Shown: one piece after another, positions 1-8,792 of the stretch
How positions within the stretch are numbered: the first letter of the stretch is position 1
Layout of the letters: every line of letters starts with the position of its first letter
Source of the DNA: DASWOJ01 sp964242415
GTDB lineage: Bacteria > Pseudomonadota > Alphaproteobacteria > Acetobacterales > Acetobacteraceae
Reading direction: 5' to 3'
Length of the DNA: 64,000 nt
Assembly (NCBI GenBank): GCA_964242415.1
Contig: CAXTAT010000008.1
Location: 1 to 64,000 of the forward strand
Notes under the pieces: model-generated
What the model saw: only the letters and a program-made list of their open reading frames with translations
What the model was told of the DNA's origin: nothing
Database searches by the model: none
Made by a program: the position numbers and the translations under genes

Positions 1-77
1 GTGCGCTGCTGCTGGCGAGTGTCGGCAACACGGTGCGGCCGGCCCGGTCCATCCATCTCAGTTTTATGGGCCGGTAG
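1..77 (+). CDS. C-terminal fragment of an unknown, probably phage, protein
   Basis: Frame 3 is open from the window edge to a TAG at 75-77 and ends with the residues SIHLSFMGR. The peptide is too short to identify. It precedes a tail-fibre gene, so a phage structural protein is the natural guess. Only about 24 residues are visible, so it could also be chance. Confidence 0.3.
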   Translation, partial: ALLLASVGNTVRPARSIHLSFMGR

Positions 78-151
78 GACCCCCCCCGATGCCAGCAACG
101 CAACTGCTGTCAACAGCACCCATCCCCGCAACGACTTAAGGAGCACGAACA

Positions 152-535
152 ATGGAGCAACCTGAGGAACTAACCGCAGCCGCAATGGCGGCGGGACTGC
201 GCGACCTGGACATGTTGAAACTCATCAAGGCCGATCTATCGCCAACAGAGGCGTTGCAAGACCTGATGCGCCGCTTCCCCTCCGCATTCTGGTCGACGCC
301 GGCCAACCAGACCATGCAGCCCGAGCAGCCCAAATCGTTTAAGGAAATGAGTCCGATCGAGCAAGATGAGTTTCGCCGCAAGCACAAAATTCCTGGGCAG
401 GTTAGGATGGTGCGAGAACCCGACGTCTATGAGCGGATGAGCCCAGCGGACAAAGTGGCTTTCCACCGCAAGAACCACCTCCCCGAGTCAATTGGGAAAA
501 CTCGCCCCGTTGGTCTCAAGACGCGGTTCCGCTGA
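152..535 (+). CDS. hypothetical phage protein with internal duplication
   Basis: A 127-residue, charged, soluble protein with no signal peptide or membrane segment. The ATG is preceded by a good ribosome site (AAGGAG, about 8 nt upstream). Residues about 61-80 and 94-113 are two copies of one motif (MSPIEQDEFRRKHKIPG and MSPADKVAFHRKNHLPE), so the C-terminal half arose by tandem duplication of a short helical unit. It lies directly upstream of the tail fibre and is probably co-transcribed with it. I do not recognise the family; its place suggests a fibre-associated or chaperone-like role, which is inference. Confidence 0.6.
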   Translation: MEQPEELTAAAMAAGLRDLDMLKLIKADLSPTEALQDLMRRFPSAFWSTPANQTMQPEQPKSFKEMSPIEQDEFRRKHKIPGQVRMVREPDVYERMSPADKVAFHRKNHLPESIGKTRPVGLKTRFR

Positions 536-589
536 ACTGATGACCTTTCCGAACCCCATCCTGCGCCCCATCACAGCAGGCACGCCGGC

Positions 590-2773
590 ATGACGATCCT
601 CAATCCGACCGATGCCGCCCGCGCGCTGATCGCCGCCGACCCGGCGCTGTGCCTGCGCATGGAGCACCAAGACGGCAGCCCGGCCGGGCGCATCACGATC
701 AGCGGGCTGCTGGGATACCTAGCCGCCAGCGCCCCGATCAGCGGCACGGTGCAGCCGGCACAGACCCGCGTGTTCCAGCGCGACACCCGCACGGGCGGCG
801 CGTTCGGCAAGGGCGCGGGCGCAGTCGGTTTCACGCTCACGCTGGGACTGCCGGTGGCGAGCCTCGAATACCGCCTGCGCGACGCCGACACCGTAGGCAA
901 CCCCGTCCTAGCCGACTGGGCTGCGCTGCCGCCGCCGGCCGGGGGATGGCTGGCCGGACCCAACCCGGTCACGCCGCAGCTCCCCGCCGGGCCGCATCGC
1001 TACGTCCTGGACGTGCGCCCGGCCGGCTCCGCGCTTGGCGCTGTGCTCGGCACGCAAGCTTTCAGCATAGGCGAGGTAGTGGCCATCGCCGGACAGTCCC
1101 TTGCGGTCAACTGCCTGGTGCTGGGCTACAGCCCCGAGGGCACCATAGCCTCAACCGGCTGCACCCCCGCCGCCAACGGCTATGAGTATGCGCCCTTGGT
1201 CGCCCTGGCGGACGCCACCACCACAGCCACCGTCACTCCGGACGCAAACCTATGGGCTGCCCCGGCGGATGGCAGCTTCTACGCTTCCGCCTTCGCCGCC
1301 GAGTTCTTGCGCCTGGTGACGGGTCAGGCCGGCGTAGTGGCGGCGCTGATCGGCTATGCGGCGGGTGGGACGAGCATCACCCAATGGCAGCCCGGCCAGG
1401 CGTTGAACACGACGTTGAAGGCCACCCTGGACCACGCTGGCCGGTTCGGCAGCATCATCTGGATACAAGGGCATTCGGACAGCCAGAACGGCGTGAGCGC
1501 AGCCACCTACCAGGGCTTGCTGACTTCCCTGTTCACCGACCTGGCCGCCCGCTACACCGGCCCTGGCGGCACCCCGGGCGGGTTCTCCCAGCTGATCTGC
1601 TCGATCCCGGCCGAGGCCAGCACCTACTGGGGCACCCCGGCGCAGGTGAACGCCATCCGCAGCGGCGCCCTGGCCTATGTCGCCGCCGACGCCCGCGCAA
1701 CCTACGTCGCCGGGCTGGACATGACAGTGTCCGGTGACGGCACCCACCCGAACCAGGCGGGCCGCCTCACGCTGGGCAGGGAGTTCTACCGGGCGTTCAT
1801 GTCCGCTGCCGGCCTGGCCCCGGCCAAGCCCGGCCCGTCCATCACTGGAGCGACCCGGGCAGCGGGCAGCGCCGTCATCAAGCTGGCGATCACGCAAGGC
1901 GCAGGCGGCACGGCCTTGGTCGGGGTGGGCACGCCGAGCAACCAGTTCACGGTCTATCCGGCGAGCGCCATGTCGGGCGCGCTTGCGATCAGCAGCCTCG
2001 TCATCGTCAGCCCGACCGAGGTTGACCTGACCCTTGCGGCGACGCCCGCCGACACGCAGGCCCTCGATGTCTGGTATCGCCTGGCGGACAGCGACTCTGG
2101 GGCGATCACCGGCAGCGGCCTCTATGACAACGCCCTCGACGGCGACGGTCTGACGACCGGGCGGCAACTCCAGCTCGTGGCGGCTGCGATCCCCGCGGCA
2201 GCGCCGAACCCGCAAGCAGCCCCGGCGCCGTCCTCGCCTGCATCGGGCGGCACGACGCTAGCGTTCACCGGGCCAGCAGGACCGCCAACCGGGACGCTGG
2301 CGCTGACGCAAGCCGGAAGCAACTCAATCGCCAGCATGGTCCTGAATGGCAGCGGCGCGCTGCTGCTACCGAACATCACGTATGCCTACGCAGTGTTGGG
2401 GAGCTCGCCGACGTTCACGGATGGCACGCTTGCAGTCAGTGCCGCCAGCGCGCCGCAGCCGCTCAACCTTGTCGTGTTCCTGCGTGCCAATACGAGCGTG
2501 TCTGCGGGGGTGGGGCTTTTCTTCAACCAGGGTCAATTGCTCGTCGCCACACTCGGGGCGCAGGGCGGCCCAACCTTCACTGCGCCCACCTCTTTCTCAA
2601 CTTTGCAGGTGTCCCTAGTCGGCCAGACGCTGAATGTGACAGTGGATGGCGTGACCATCTGCAGCTTGACCGGCACAAGCTTTGTCACATCCGGCTATGT
2701 CGGGTTGGGGAGTTCCGGCACGGCGTCGCCGCAGGTGCAAATCGCCAGCCTACAGATCACGCCGTCGCAGTAG
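590..2773 (+). CDS. phage tail fibre/spike with SGNH esterase domain
   Basis: A 727-residue fibre-like protein. Residues about 150-400 carry the elements of an SGNH/sialate-acetylesterase-type hydrolase: GQS with the candidate nucleophile Ser170, a glycine block (GYAAGGTSITQW), IQGHSD, and DGTHPN with Asp383 and His386 as the rest of the triad. Such domains on phage spikes remove acetyl groups from host capsule or O-antigen. Residues 400-600 are low-complexity Ala/Pro/Gly-rich. The last 130 residues look like a jelly-roll, carbohydrate-binding module ending in YVGLGSSGTASPQVQIASLQ. That last module recurs as a fragment at 7.2 kb. The gene starts at an ATG 55 bp after the preceding gene. Esterase substrate is not determinable here. 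Confidence 0.75.
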   Translation: MTILNPTDAARALIAADPALCLRMEHQDGSPAGRITISGLLGYLAASAPISGTVQPAQTRVFQRDTRTGGAFGKGAGAVGFTLTLGLPVASLEYRLRDADTVGNPVLADWAALPPPAGGWLAGPNPVTPQLPAGPHRYVLDVRPAGSALGAVLGTQAFSIGEVVAIAGQSLAVNCLVLGYSPEGTIASTGCTPAANGYEYAPLVALADATTTATVTPDANLWAAPADGSFYASAFAAEFLRLVTGQAGVVAALIGYAAGGTSITQWQPGQALNTTLKATLDHAGRFGSIIWIQGHSDSQNGVSAATYQGLLTSLFTDLAARYTGPGGTPGGFSQLICSIPAEASTYWGTPAQVNAIRSGALAYVAADARATYVAGLDMTVSGDGTHPNQAGRLTLGREFYRAFMSAAGLAPAKPGPSITGATRAAGSAVIKLAITQGAGGTALVGVGTPSNQFTVYPASAMSGALAISSLVIVSPTEVDLTLAATPADTQALDVWYRLADSDSGAITGSGLYDNALDGDGLTTGRQLQLVAAAIPAAAPNPQAAPAPSSPASGGTTLAFTGPAGPPTGTLALTQAGSNSIASMVLNGSGALLLPNITYAYAVLGSSPTFTDGTLAVSAASAPQPLNLVVFLRANTSVSAGVGLFFNQGQLLVATLGAQGGPTFTAPTSFSTLQVSLVGQTLNVTVDGVTICSLTGTSFVTSGYVGLGSSGTASPQVQIASLQITPSQ

Positions 2774-2783
2774 GATGTCCCTC

Positions 2784-3806
2784 CTAACCAGCCTTGAGGC
2801 CAGCCGGACGCGGCTTGATGCCGCCCTGATGACACAGCGCCAGGGCCGGCGCTTCCACGAGATGCCAGGACAGCCACGCCAGCCCCGCCGTGACGGGCAG
2901 CGCGATCAGCACGTTTCCCCACCATGCCAGCCCCACGCCGAACGCCAGCACCGCCGCCTGTTGGACCGGGAACGCCCAGACGTAGAGGCCATACGACAGG
3001 TCCACCCGCCCCAGCAGCGGCACCCGCACCGGGCGCAACGCCGTTGCAGCGTAGATGACCAGGTAGGCTCCCGCCGTCGCGCACGCGAGGCGCAGGCCGC
3101 CCACCATGGCGGCGGCGATCAACGGCGGGATGCAAGCGGCGGCAAGCCAAGCCCGCAGCGGCGGCGTCCAGAGGCGCATCATCGCTCCTGCGGCGAAGTA
3201 AAGGTAGAACTCCACGCCGACGCCGCCCCACCACTTGCGGCATGCCCAGAGCAGGGCGGCGAACAGCACCGTCACCGGCCAGCGCGTCAGCAGGCCCGCC
3301 ATGCCGAGCACGAGCACTGCCGCGTAGCACCGGGCTTCATAGGTCAGCGTCCACAGCGAGCCGTCCAGCGTGCCCGGGAAGGGTGCCGCGGCCAGCACGC
3401 CAGGCAACCCCTCGGTGAAGCCGGTCAGCGACAGGTTGACGCCGACAAACCGCGCGACTGCGGGGCTGGCCAAGTAGTCCCGCAGCGGCAGCGTGGTCAG
3501 CATCGGGCCGGCGATGAAGGCCAGCACGAGCAGCACGACGGCGAGGCCCGGCAGCAGCCGCAGCCCGCGGGCCAGCATGAACTGCACGGGATCGCGACTG
3601 CGCTGGAAGCTGGCGGTGATCAGGGTGCCGCTGATGATGAAGAACACCGCAACGGCCAGGTGCCCCAGCGTCGCCTGCTGATGGGTCAAGCGCCAGACCA
3701 GCTCGCCGTCGTTCCCGCCTGTCGTGATTGGCACCGCGTGCGAGGCGAGGACAGCCACCGCAGCGGCATGGCGCATCAGGTCGAAGTTGTTGCGGTTCGT
3801 GCTCAT
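2784..3806 (-). CDS. acyltransferase 3 family membrane protein (prophage-borne)
   Basis: A 340-residue polytopic membrane protein of the OafA/acyltransferase-3 type. The N-terminus has the family signature of an arginine followed ten residues later by a catalytic-type histidine (RHAAAVAVLASH), then FFIISG and about ten hydrophobic segments. These enzymes O-acylate surface polysaccharides. I chose the ATG at 3806 (MSTNRNNFDLMRH) because family members begin just before this motif; the frame is open further upstream to 3971. The gene lies on the opposite strand between the tail fibre and the tape-measure-like gene, the usual setting of a lysogenic-conversion gene that modifies the receptor after integration. 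It pairs logically with the de-acetylating fibre next door. Confidence 0.85.
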   Translation of the reverse strand: MSTNRNNFDLMRHAAAVAVLASHAVPITTGGNDGELVWRLTHQQATLGHLAVAVFFIISGTLITASFQRSRDPVQFMLARGLRLLPGLAVVLLVLAFIAGPMLTTLPLRDYLASPAVARFVGVNLSLTGFTEGLPGVLAAAPFPGTLDGSLWTLTYEARCYAAVLVLGMAGLLTRWPVTVLFAALLWACRKWWGGVGVEFYLYFAAGAMMRLWTPPLRAWLAAACIPPLIAAAMVGGLRLACATAGAYLVIYAATALRPVRVPLLGRVDLSYGLYVWAFPVQQAAVLAFGVGLAWWGNVLIALPVTAGLAWLSWHLVEAPALALCHQGGIKPRPAGLKAG

Positions 3807-3988
3807 GCGCGCACCGTCCCGCTTGCGTCGCGCGCCGTCAATAACGCCACCGACGATCCCAACGTCTTCGCCCCGCACTTCCGCGGCGGCGACCAACCTG
3901 CAGGCGGTGAGCCAGTGAGCGCCCAGCCACCACGCTCGCACGAGCCGACGCTGAGCTTTGAGATCAGACACGGGGAGAGGCCCTAGCC

Positions 3989-6157
3989 ATGGAGGCCTAC
4001 AAGATCGGCATTGCCATTTCCATGACCAACGGCGTGAGCGCCGTGTTGGGCGTGATCGCCCGCGACATGATGGGCCTGCACGTCAAGGCCGAGCAACTCC
4101 AGGGCAGCTTCAACAAGGTCAAGTTGGCTGCCATGGGCGCGGCCGGCGTCATGGTCGGCGCGGCCGTGTTCCGCGGCATGGGCGTGCTGGTCGAGCATGG
4201 CGCCAAGCTGGTTGAGCAGCAGGCGGAGCTGCGCCGCTTGGGCGTCACGAACCAGGAAGTGGCCGAAGCGACCGCAGCCTCCTGGAAGGCGGCTGGCGAC
4301 GTGCTGGGTTCGAGCGTGGTCCGCAACCTGCAACTGCTGCGGGAGGCCAAGGGCGCGTTCGGCACCGTGGCGGAGGCCCGCCTGCTGCTGCCCGACCTCG
4401 CCCGCGCCGACGTGCTGATGGGGCATAACGACCGTGGCCTGCAGATGGTCATGAAGTCCATCGAGATGCGCGGCGACGTGCGTTACAAGCCGGATGGCGA
4501 GTTGGACGCCGAGTATGCCCGCAAGGGGCTGAACGCCGCGATCAAGTTCTTCACCGCATCGGGTGGGCAGGTGGACGCCCAGCAGTTGAAGGGCCTGATC
4601 ACCATGGCTGGCCCCATGGCGAAGATGATGGACGCGGACGCCTTCTACCGCACGATGCTGACGGCGACGGAGGAGTTGGGGCAGAAGGCCGGCACGGCGT
4701 TGTCTGCCGCGGGCCGCGCCCTCTACGGCGGCATCATGCCGCAGCGCAACTCGGATGAGCTGGTGCGGCTGGGACTGATGGACCCTTCTAAGATCGAAGT
4801 CGGCCGTGGTGGCAACGTGCGGATTGCCCAAGGCGCGCTGACCGGTTTCGACACCCTGAACGGCCCTGGCGGCTTGCCGGAATGGGTGGACAAGATCGCC
4901 CGCCCTGCGTTCCACCGGGACTACCTGACGCAGCAGCAGCGCACGCCTGGGCTTCAAGAGAGCCAATACGACCAGCAGGAGTTGTATCGCGCGCTGCCGA
5001 CCGAGACGTTCCGCCGCTTGATGGGCATTTTCCTGCAACAGGCGGGCAGCGTCACCAAGGGCGCACAGAACTACGACGCGGCGCAGGGGCTTGAGGGCTA
5101 CAACACGGCCATCGACCAGAACCCCGCAACGCAGATGCGGGCCTTCAAGGAGTCCTGGGACAACCTCCTAACCTCGTTAGGTGCCCCCATGGTGACGACG
5201 GCTTATACGGCGCTGGGGTTTGTCACCGAGAAGCTGACGGGCCTATCCCAATGGGCTGCCTCCAATCCTGGCACCGTCGCTGGCATTGAAGCCGTCACAG
5301 CAGGGCTTGCCGGGCTTATCGGCGCAGGCGGCGTGCTTGCCATCGGAGGTGCCGCCTTGAGTGCGCTAGGGGTGCTGTCCGGCCCGGTCGGGCTGATTGG
5401 CCTGGCGGCAGGCATCACAGCGGTTTTCTCGGCGTTCAGCAGTGCCGCAGCCAAAACGGATGCACCAGCGATCGCGACGCCACGCGAGCGAGCCGCTGCC
5501 AACCTGAACCCGGAAGGCCCGAACTGGGGTGAGCGCCTGCGCGCCATGCTGCCGAACGTCCTGGATGTAGGCGTGGCGCTGAACCGCTGGGCGGAGGTGA
5601 CGCGGGAGTACGTCATCGTCGCCGTCCCGCAGGCAATGCATGTCATCAGCGAGGGTGCCGCCAGCCTATTCCGAGGCACGGGCGATGCGATCATGGCGGG
5701 CCTGCGGGTTGTCAGTGACAGCGCAGCCGCTCTATTCCGCGGGGCAAGCAACGCCGTCATGGCGGGCCTGACCAGCGTATCCGGCGCCATCATTGCTTGG
5801 ATCAGCGGACTGCCGGCGGCGGTGGCTGGTGCGGTTAAGTCGCTCATCACGCCGACGATCACACCGCCGACCGCAGCGGATCGCAATTTTGTGCAGCCGA
5901 CCGGCCCAGGTGCGCCGCGGGGGTTCCCTGGCCGCGGCGGCTTCGGCGCAGGCGTGCAGCAGGAGTCCTACACGCCGCCGGCCAACAACAACCGGCCGAT
6001 CCACGCCACCGTCATCAACTACATGGACGGGCGGGAGATCGGGCGGCACACGGCCAAGGTTTGGGGGGATGAGATGTCCGGCCCATCCCGCGGCACCACG
6101 GGTTTTGATTACCGCGAGACGCCTTCGTATCCCGGCAATGCCACAGTGGCGATTTGA
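3989..6157 (+). CDS. tape-measure-like phage tail protein
   Basis: A 722-residue protein rich in Ala and Gly with long helical stretches. Hydrophobic Gly/Ala segments lie at about 40-65 and 425-480, as in tail tape-measure proteins that thread the tail tube and enter the host membrane. Near residues 550-605 two diverged 21-residue repeats occur (ISEGAASLFRGTGDAIMAGL and VSDSAAALFRGASNAVMAGL). The C-terminus is Pro/Gly-rich with a short basic tail. GGGGAG lies 12 nt before the ATG. It follows the acyltransferase on the opposite strand. Length is at the low end for tape measures; an internal virion protein is the main alternative. Confidence 0.65.
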   Translation: MEAYKIGIAISMTNGVSAVLGVIARDMMGLHVKAEQLQGSFNKVKLAAMGAAGVMVGAAVFRGMGVLVEHGAKLVEQQAELRRLGVTNQEVAEATAASWKAAGDVLGSSVVRNLQLLREAKGAFGTVAEARLLLPDLARADVLMGHNDRGLQMVMKSIEMRGDVRYKPDGELDAEYARKGLNAAIKFFTASGGQVDAQQLKGLITMAGPMAKMMDADAFYRTMLTATEELGQKAGTALSAAGRALYGGIMPQRNSDELVRLGLMDPSKIEVGRGGNVRIAQGALTGFDTLNGPGGLPEWVDKIARPAFHRDYLTQQQRTPGLQESQYDQQELYRALPTETFRRLMGIFLQQAGSVTKGAQNYDAAQGLEGYNTAIDQNPATQMRAFKESWDNLLTSLGAPMVTTAYTALGFVTEKLTGLSQWAASNPGTVAGIEAVTAGLAGLIGAGGVLAIGGAALSALGVLSGPVGLIGLAAGITAVFSAFSSAAAKTDAPAIATPRERAAANLNPEGPNWGERLRAMLPNVLDVGVALNRWAEVTREYVIVAVPQAMHVISEGAASLFRGTGDAIMAGLRVVSDSAAALFRGASNAVMAGLTSVSGAIIAWISGLPAAVAGAVKSLITPTITPPTAADRNFVQPTGPGAPRGFPGRGGFGAGVQQESYTPPANNNRPIHATVINYMDGREIGRHTAKVWGDEMSGPSRGTTGFDYRETPSYPGNATVAI

Positions 6158-6217
6158 GGGTGCGGCACTAATGCCAGTGTCCTGGAGCTAAAACGTGCCA
6201 GTCACTATGGGCCAATT

Positions 6218-6937
6218 CTACGGATTAGGCTTAATTCCAAACTTATTCATCAGGGCTTTAGATTGTTCTTCTATTGAAAGAAAAGTTATGCCGCAATCAT
6301 GTTTTGCAACTTCATAGGTGCCTCTAGCATTTTGCTGCATGTCCGACCCCTCCGACCAGTGATTGTTGTTCCATAAAAAAGTGTTGGACTCGTTCACCTC
6401 GTATCTCTTCCAGAACTTATAATAAGGAGCATCGTATTGAATGCAAAAATATACCTTGAATGGAGTTGTTTTGTAGCTGGAAGCATCGAATGGGCATCCA
6501 AGGGGGACAGATGCTTTCGGAGGCAAAATCGCATCGAGCGATCTTTGAAGTATTGAAGACGCAAACTGTGCGTCAAATGACTTTGTAGTAAATACACTAG
6601 GTATCACGCAAGCCACTGACCTTACATGAGCTTTAAAGAAAGCACTCGCGTTTTGGATATCAAAAGGAGCAGATAATGGCGGCAATCCGTCCAACCCGCT
6701 TGCGTGCACAGAAGGACCTGTTGCCCAGGGAGGTCCATACGATCCCCAAACACCTAAAAACACACCTAAAGCCGTTATGGCACTTCCTGCAAGCCATTTG
6801 GCTGCCTTCCACGCCCGACCAGATGTTTGTGTCATCGGTCCTGGGAGGGCTGTTCCTTTCTGGGTTGTATATTGCGGCGGCTTGGTGGTGGTAGATGGTG
6901 GTCCCCCTTTTGATCCGCCTTTCCCACGCTTGCTCAA
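6218..6937 (-). CDS. hypothetical membrane-anchored protein, low-GC cargo
   Basis: A 239-residue protein: a basic, Lys/Gly/Thr/Pro-rich cytoplasmic head (about 1-42), one membrane segment (about 47-68, AKWLAGSAITALGVFLGVWG), then a soluble exported-side domain with five or so cysteines (for example SVACVIP, GCPFD, YFCIQYD, HDCGITF). The start is a TTG preceded by AAGGCG. The gene is markedly richer in A and T than its neighbours and lies alone on the opposite strand after the tail block, which suggests a recently acquired cargo gene. I do not recognise the family. A surface role such as superinfection exclusion is possible but unproven. Confidence 0.6.
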   Translation of the reverse strand: MSKRGKGGSKGGPPSTTTKPPQYTTQKGTALPGPMTQTSGRAWKAAKWLAGSAITALGVFLGVWGSYGPPWATGPSVHASGLDGLPPLSAPFDIQNASAFFKAHVRSVACVIPSVFTTKSFDAQFASSILQRSLDAILPPKASVPLGCPFDASSYKTTPFKVYFCIQYDAPYYKFWKRYEVNESNTFLWNNNHWSEGSDMQQNARGTYEVAKHDCGITFLSIEEQSKALMNKFGIKPNP

Positions 6938-7195
6938 TTTGCGCCTTGCCGGAAGATACAGATGGTAGCCGCGTCAGTCATTGTCACACGCTCCTAAGCC
7001 GCACGTCCCGTTCCCCTCGATGAACGTGATGTTGCCCTCGAATCGGGCAGCACGGATAGCGGCGAGATGAAATGCATGTAGCTTATAAGCACCCAAATGA
7101 ACAGGGGCGAACCCGAAGGCCCGCCCCTGCCGCCAGCGTTCAGGCGCTCGGTTCTACGCCAGCCGCACCGCGCTGCACTCCGCCGGCCCCGTCGT
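6938..7195. other. non-coding stretch before tail-fibre remnant
   Basis: No convincing gene. A perfect 8-bp inverted repeat (CAGGGGCG at 7102-7109 with CGCCCCTG at 7122-7129) could form a hairpin, but no T-run follows it. Confidence 0.4.
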
Positions 7196-7290
7196 CGGTG
7201 TCCACCTCTCCCGCACTTGGCTATCTCGGCATCGGGTCATCTTCCACGGCGTCGCCGCAAGTGGCGATCAGCCAGGTGTCGTTCCAGTGA
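7196..7290 (+). pseudogene. remnant of a second tail-fibre C-terminus
   Basis: The last residues before the TGA at 7288-7290 read TSPALGYLGIGSSSTASPQV and then AISQVSFQ. This matches the end of the fibre at 590-2773 (TSGYVGLGSSGTASPQVQIA). Upstream the similarity is lost and no start is evident. It is best read as the stump of a duplicated or exchanged fibre gene, as in tail-fibre switching cassettes. Confidence 0.6.
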
Positions 7291-7461
7291 TCGCCCAGTC
7301 CGGCCAGCCGCCGGCATGAATGCCTTGGACGATCCATCCTGACACATTCGATCGTTCTTGCGTTCGCCCCAAGACACCCATATGCCGGGTATCGTTAAGT
7401 TCGCCGTACGCTTTGGATCAAGGCTACTGCGCAGCCGCAAGCGGGCGGTGAGAGGTCAGTT

Positions 7462-7773
7462 ATGACTCAGATCGAACCGTCCGCTTCGGACCAAAGAGTT
7501 CAGGCTTTGAGGGATCGCTTCCAAGCCGAGGATGACCACCTCCAACGCGAGATCAATGAACGCCGACGCCCAGGGCGAGTGAATAATGTCAGCCTACTCC
7601 TGGTTCCGCTCCTGCGAGGCAAGGCAGTACCCGATCCTCTGGTGAGCGACGAAGGAGACTCGCTCCATCGTCCGGAACATACGACGCTGGTGTTCGGGAT
7701 CGTGGTCAGCTTGGTCATAAGCATTCCGCTGTGGGGCGTGGTCGGCCTTGTGGCTTGGGCCATCCTACGCTGA
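7462..7773 (+). CDS. hypothetical small membrane protein
   Basis: A 103-residue protein with a charged, probably coiled-coil N-terminal half (Gln/Glu/Arg-rich, residues 10-38) and one C-terminal membrane segment (about 77-101, TLVFGIVVSLVISIPLWGVV). GAGAGG lies about 8 nt before the ATG. In a phage this tail-anchored layout could be a lysis accessory or exclusion protein, but nothing specific identifies it. The 3' end overlaps the end of the opposite-strand gene at 7715-8089. Confidence 0.5.
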   Translation: MTQIEPSASDQRVQALRDRFQAEDDHLQREINERRRPGRVNNVSLLLVPLLRGKAVPDPLVSDEGDSLHRPEHTTLVFGIVVSLVISIPLWGVVGLVAWAILR

Positions 7774-8089
7774 GGGTCGCATAGGGGTCCGCAGCAGCCG
7801 ACCGGCTTGGTTGCTCCCACGGCGGTACCAGCTCCAGCGCCCAATCCGTCGGCCCGCCATACATGAACGTGCGAGTGCGGTCCGCGACCAGATAGACCGG
7901 CGCCGGCCTGCCGCGGCAGGCGGAGCAGCGCAGCGCCGCCAGCACGGCACGGAACGGCCGGTCGCCCCGCTGCCGCAGCCACCGCACCGGCACCTGAACC
8001 ATGCGCGGGGAGCAAGGGCAGCGGACCTCAAGGCAGCAGTCCGGCCAGTCGGACAGGGCATGGTCGAGGCTGAAGGTGGGTGGGTGCAA
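7715..8089 (-). CDS. hypothetical protein with paired cysteines
   Basis: About 124 residues if read from a TTG at 8089. The core has cysteines at RCPCSPR and RCSACRG, a zinc-ribbon-like spacing of two CxC/CxxC knuckles, followed by PAPVYLVADRTRTFMYGGPT and DWALELVPPW. The sequence is protein-like in this frame only, and I recall similar short proteins of unknown function from alphaproteobacteria. The start is uncertain, and the last ~20 residues may be run-on. It overlaps the 3' end of the gene at 7462-7773 and the 5' end of the fragment at 8080. Confidence 0.45.
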   Translation of the reverse strand: MHPPTFSLDHALSDWPDCCLEVRCPCSPRMVQVPVRWLRQRGDRPFRAVLAALRCSACRGRPAPVYLVADRTRTFMYGGPTDWALELVPPWEQPSRSAAADPYATLSVGWPKPQGRPRPTAECL

Positions 8090-8493
8090 CGGGCGTGCTC
8101 CGGGTCGAACACGCCAAGTGGGTTTCATGGGCGGCCGAGCACATCGGCTTGGGCCTGGTGTTAGGCGTGCCCGTCGTGCGCGACCTCGCCAGCGCCATCG
8201 GCCACGGTACGGCCTACCGCATGTCGCCGGCCGCCGATGCCGTGGGGAAGGCCGGCCACCTGGCAACCGACGTCGGGCGGGCGCTGGGCATGATAGACGG
8301 CGAGCCGTCCGACCGCTGGGTGCAGCACGCCATCGAGACGCCGGGCTACTTCCTGGGGCTGCCCACCGGCCAGGCGGCCGGCGCCGGGCAGTTCCTCTGG
8401 GACGTGTGGCACGGGGACGAGGACCCCCAGGGCGTCGGCGACTGGCTGCACGGCATCATGTATGGGCCGGCACCGAAGGGCGGAGGACATTAA
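8080..8493 (+). pseudogene. C-terminal fragment of a large phage virion/polyvalent protein
   Basis: 137 residues resembling only the tail end of very large phage proteins: a hydrophobic stretch with GVPVVRDLASAIG, then YRMSPAADAVGKAG, a helical region, and PGYFLGLPTGQAAGAGQF followed by an acidic DPQGVGDWLHGI. This order is what I know from the C-termini of large polyvalent or internal-virion proteins, which normally exceed 1000 residues. No remaining part lies upstream, so the gene appears to have lost its 5' end. The family link is from memory of the motif order. Confidence 0.45.
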
Positions 8494-8510
8494 ACAGAGT
8501 ATAGAGTGGG

Positions 8511-8792
8511 TTAGAAGATCACTAGCTTTCCTGAGATACGACCTTCGCCCATGCCTTGATCAATCCGCCAGGTGCCAGGAAGCAAGTCCTTCTCGGCAAT
8601 GCCGTAAAGCCAGGCGACATAGCTGCTGCGACCGTCTCTAGCTTGGCGAGGACGGCCGATTTCTGCTGGTCCAGGAACCCTGATCTGCCGAGGGGTGTAA
8701 CCGGCGGCCCGACCCTTATCGGGATCGTCTGCATATGCGAGCGCGTCCTCCATCATCTTGGCCGCGATCCTTACCTTTTGCTCCTTGGTCAT
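8511..8792 (-). CDS. hypothetical phage protein
   Basis: 93 residues starting at the ATG of MTKEQKVRIAAKMMEDALAY. AGAGGACGAG directly upstream is a strong ribosome site and decides this start over a longer open frame reaching 8912. The product is soluble and mixed-charge, with an N-terminal helix, then YTPRQIRVPGPAEIGRP and an aromatic C-terminus. Family not recognised. It runs in the same direction as the next leftward genes. Confidence 0.5.
   Translation of the reverse strand: MTKEQKVRIAAKMMEDALAYADDPDKGRAAGYTPRQIRVPGPAEIGRPRQARDGRSSYVAWLYGIAEKDLLPGTWRIDQGMGEGRISGKLVIF

Noticed and set aside
2682..3986. Plus-strand open frame opposite the acyltransferase
   Set aside because: Gln/Arg/His-rich shadow; the minus strand encodes a well-formed membrane enzyme.
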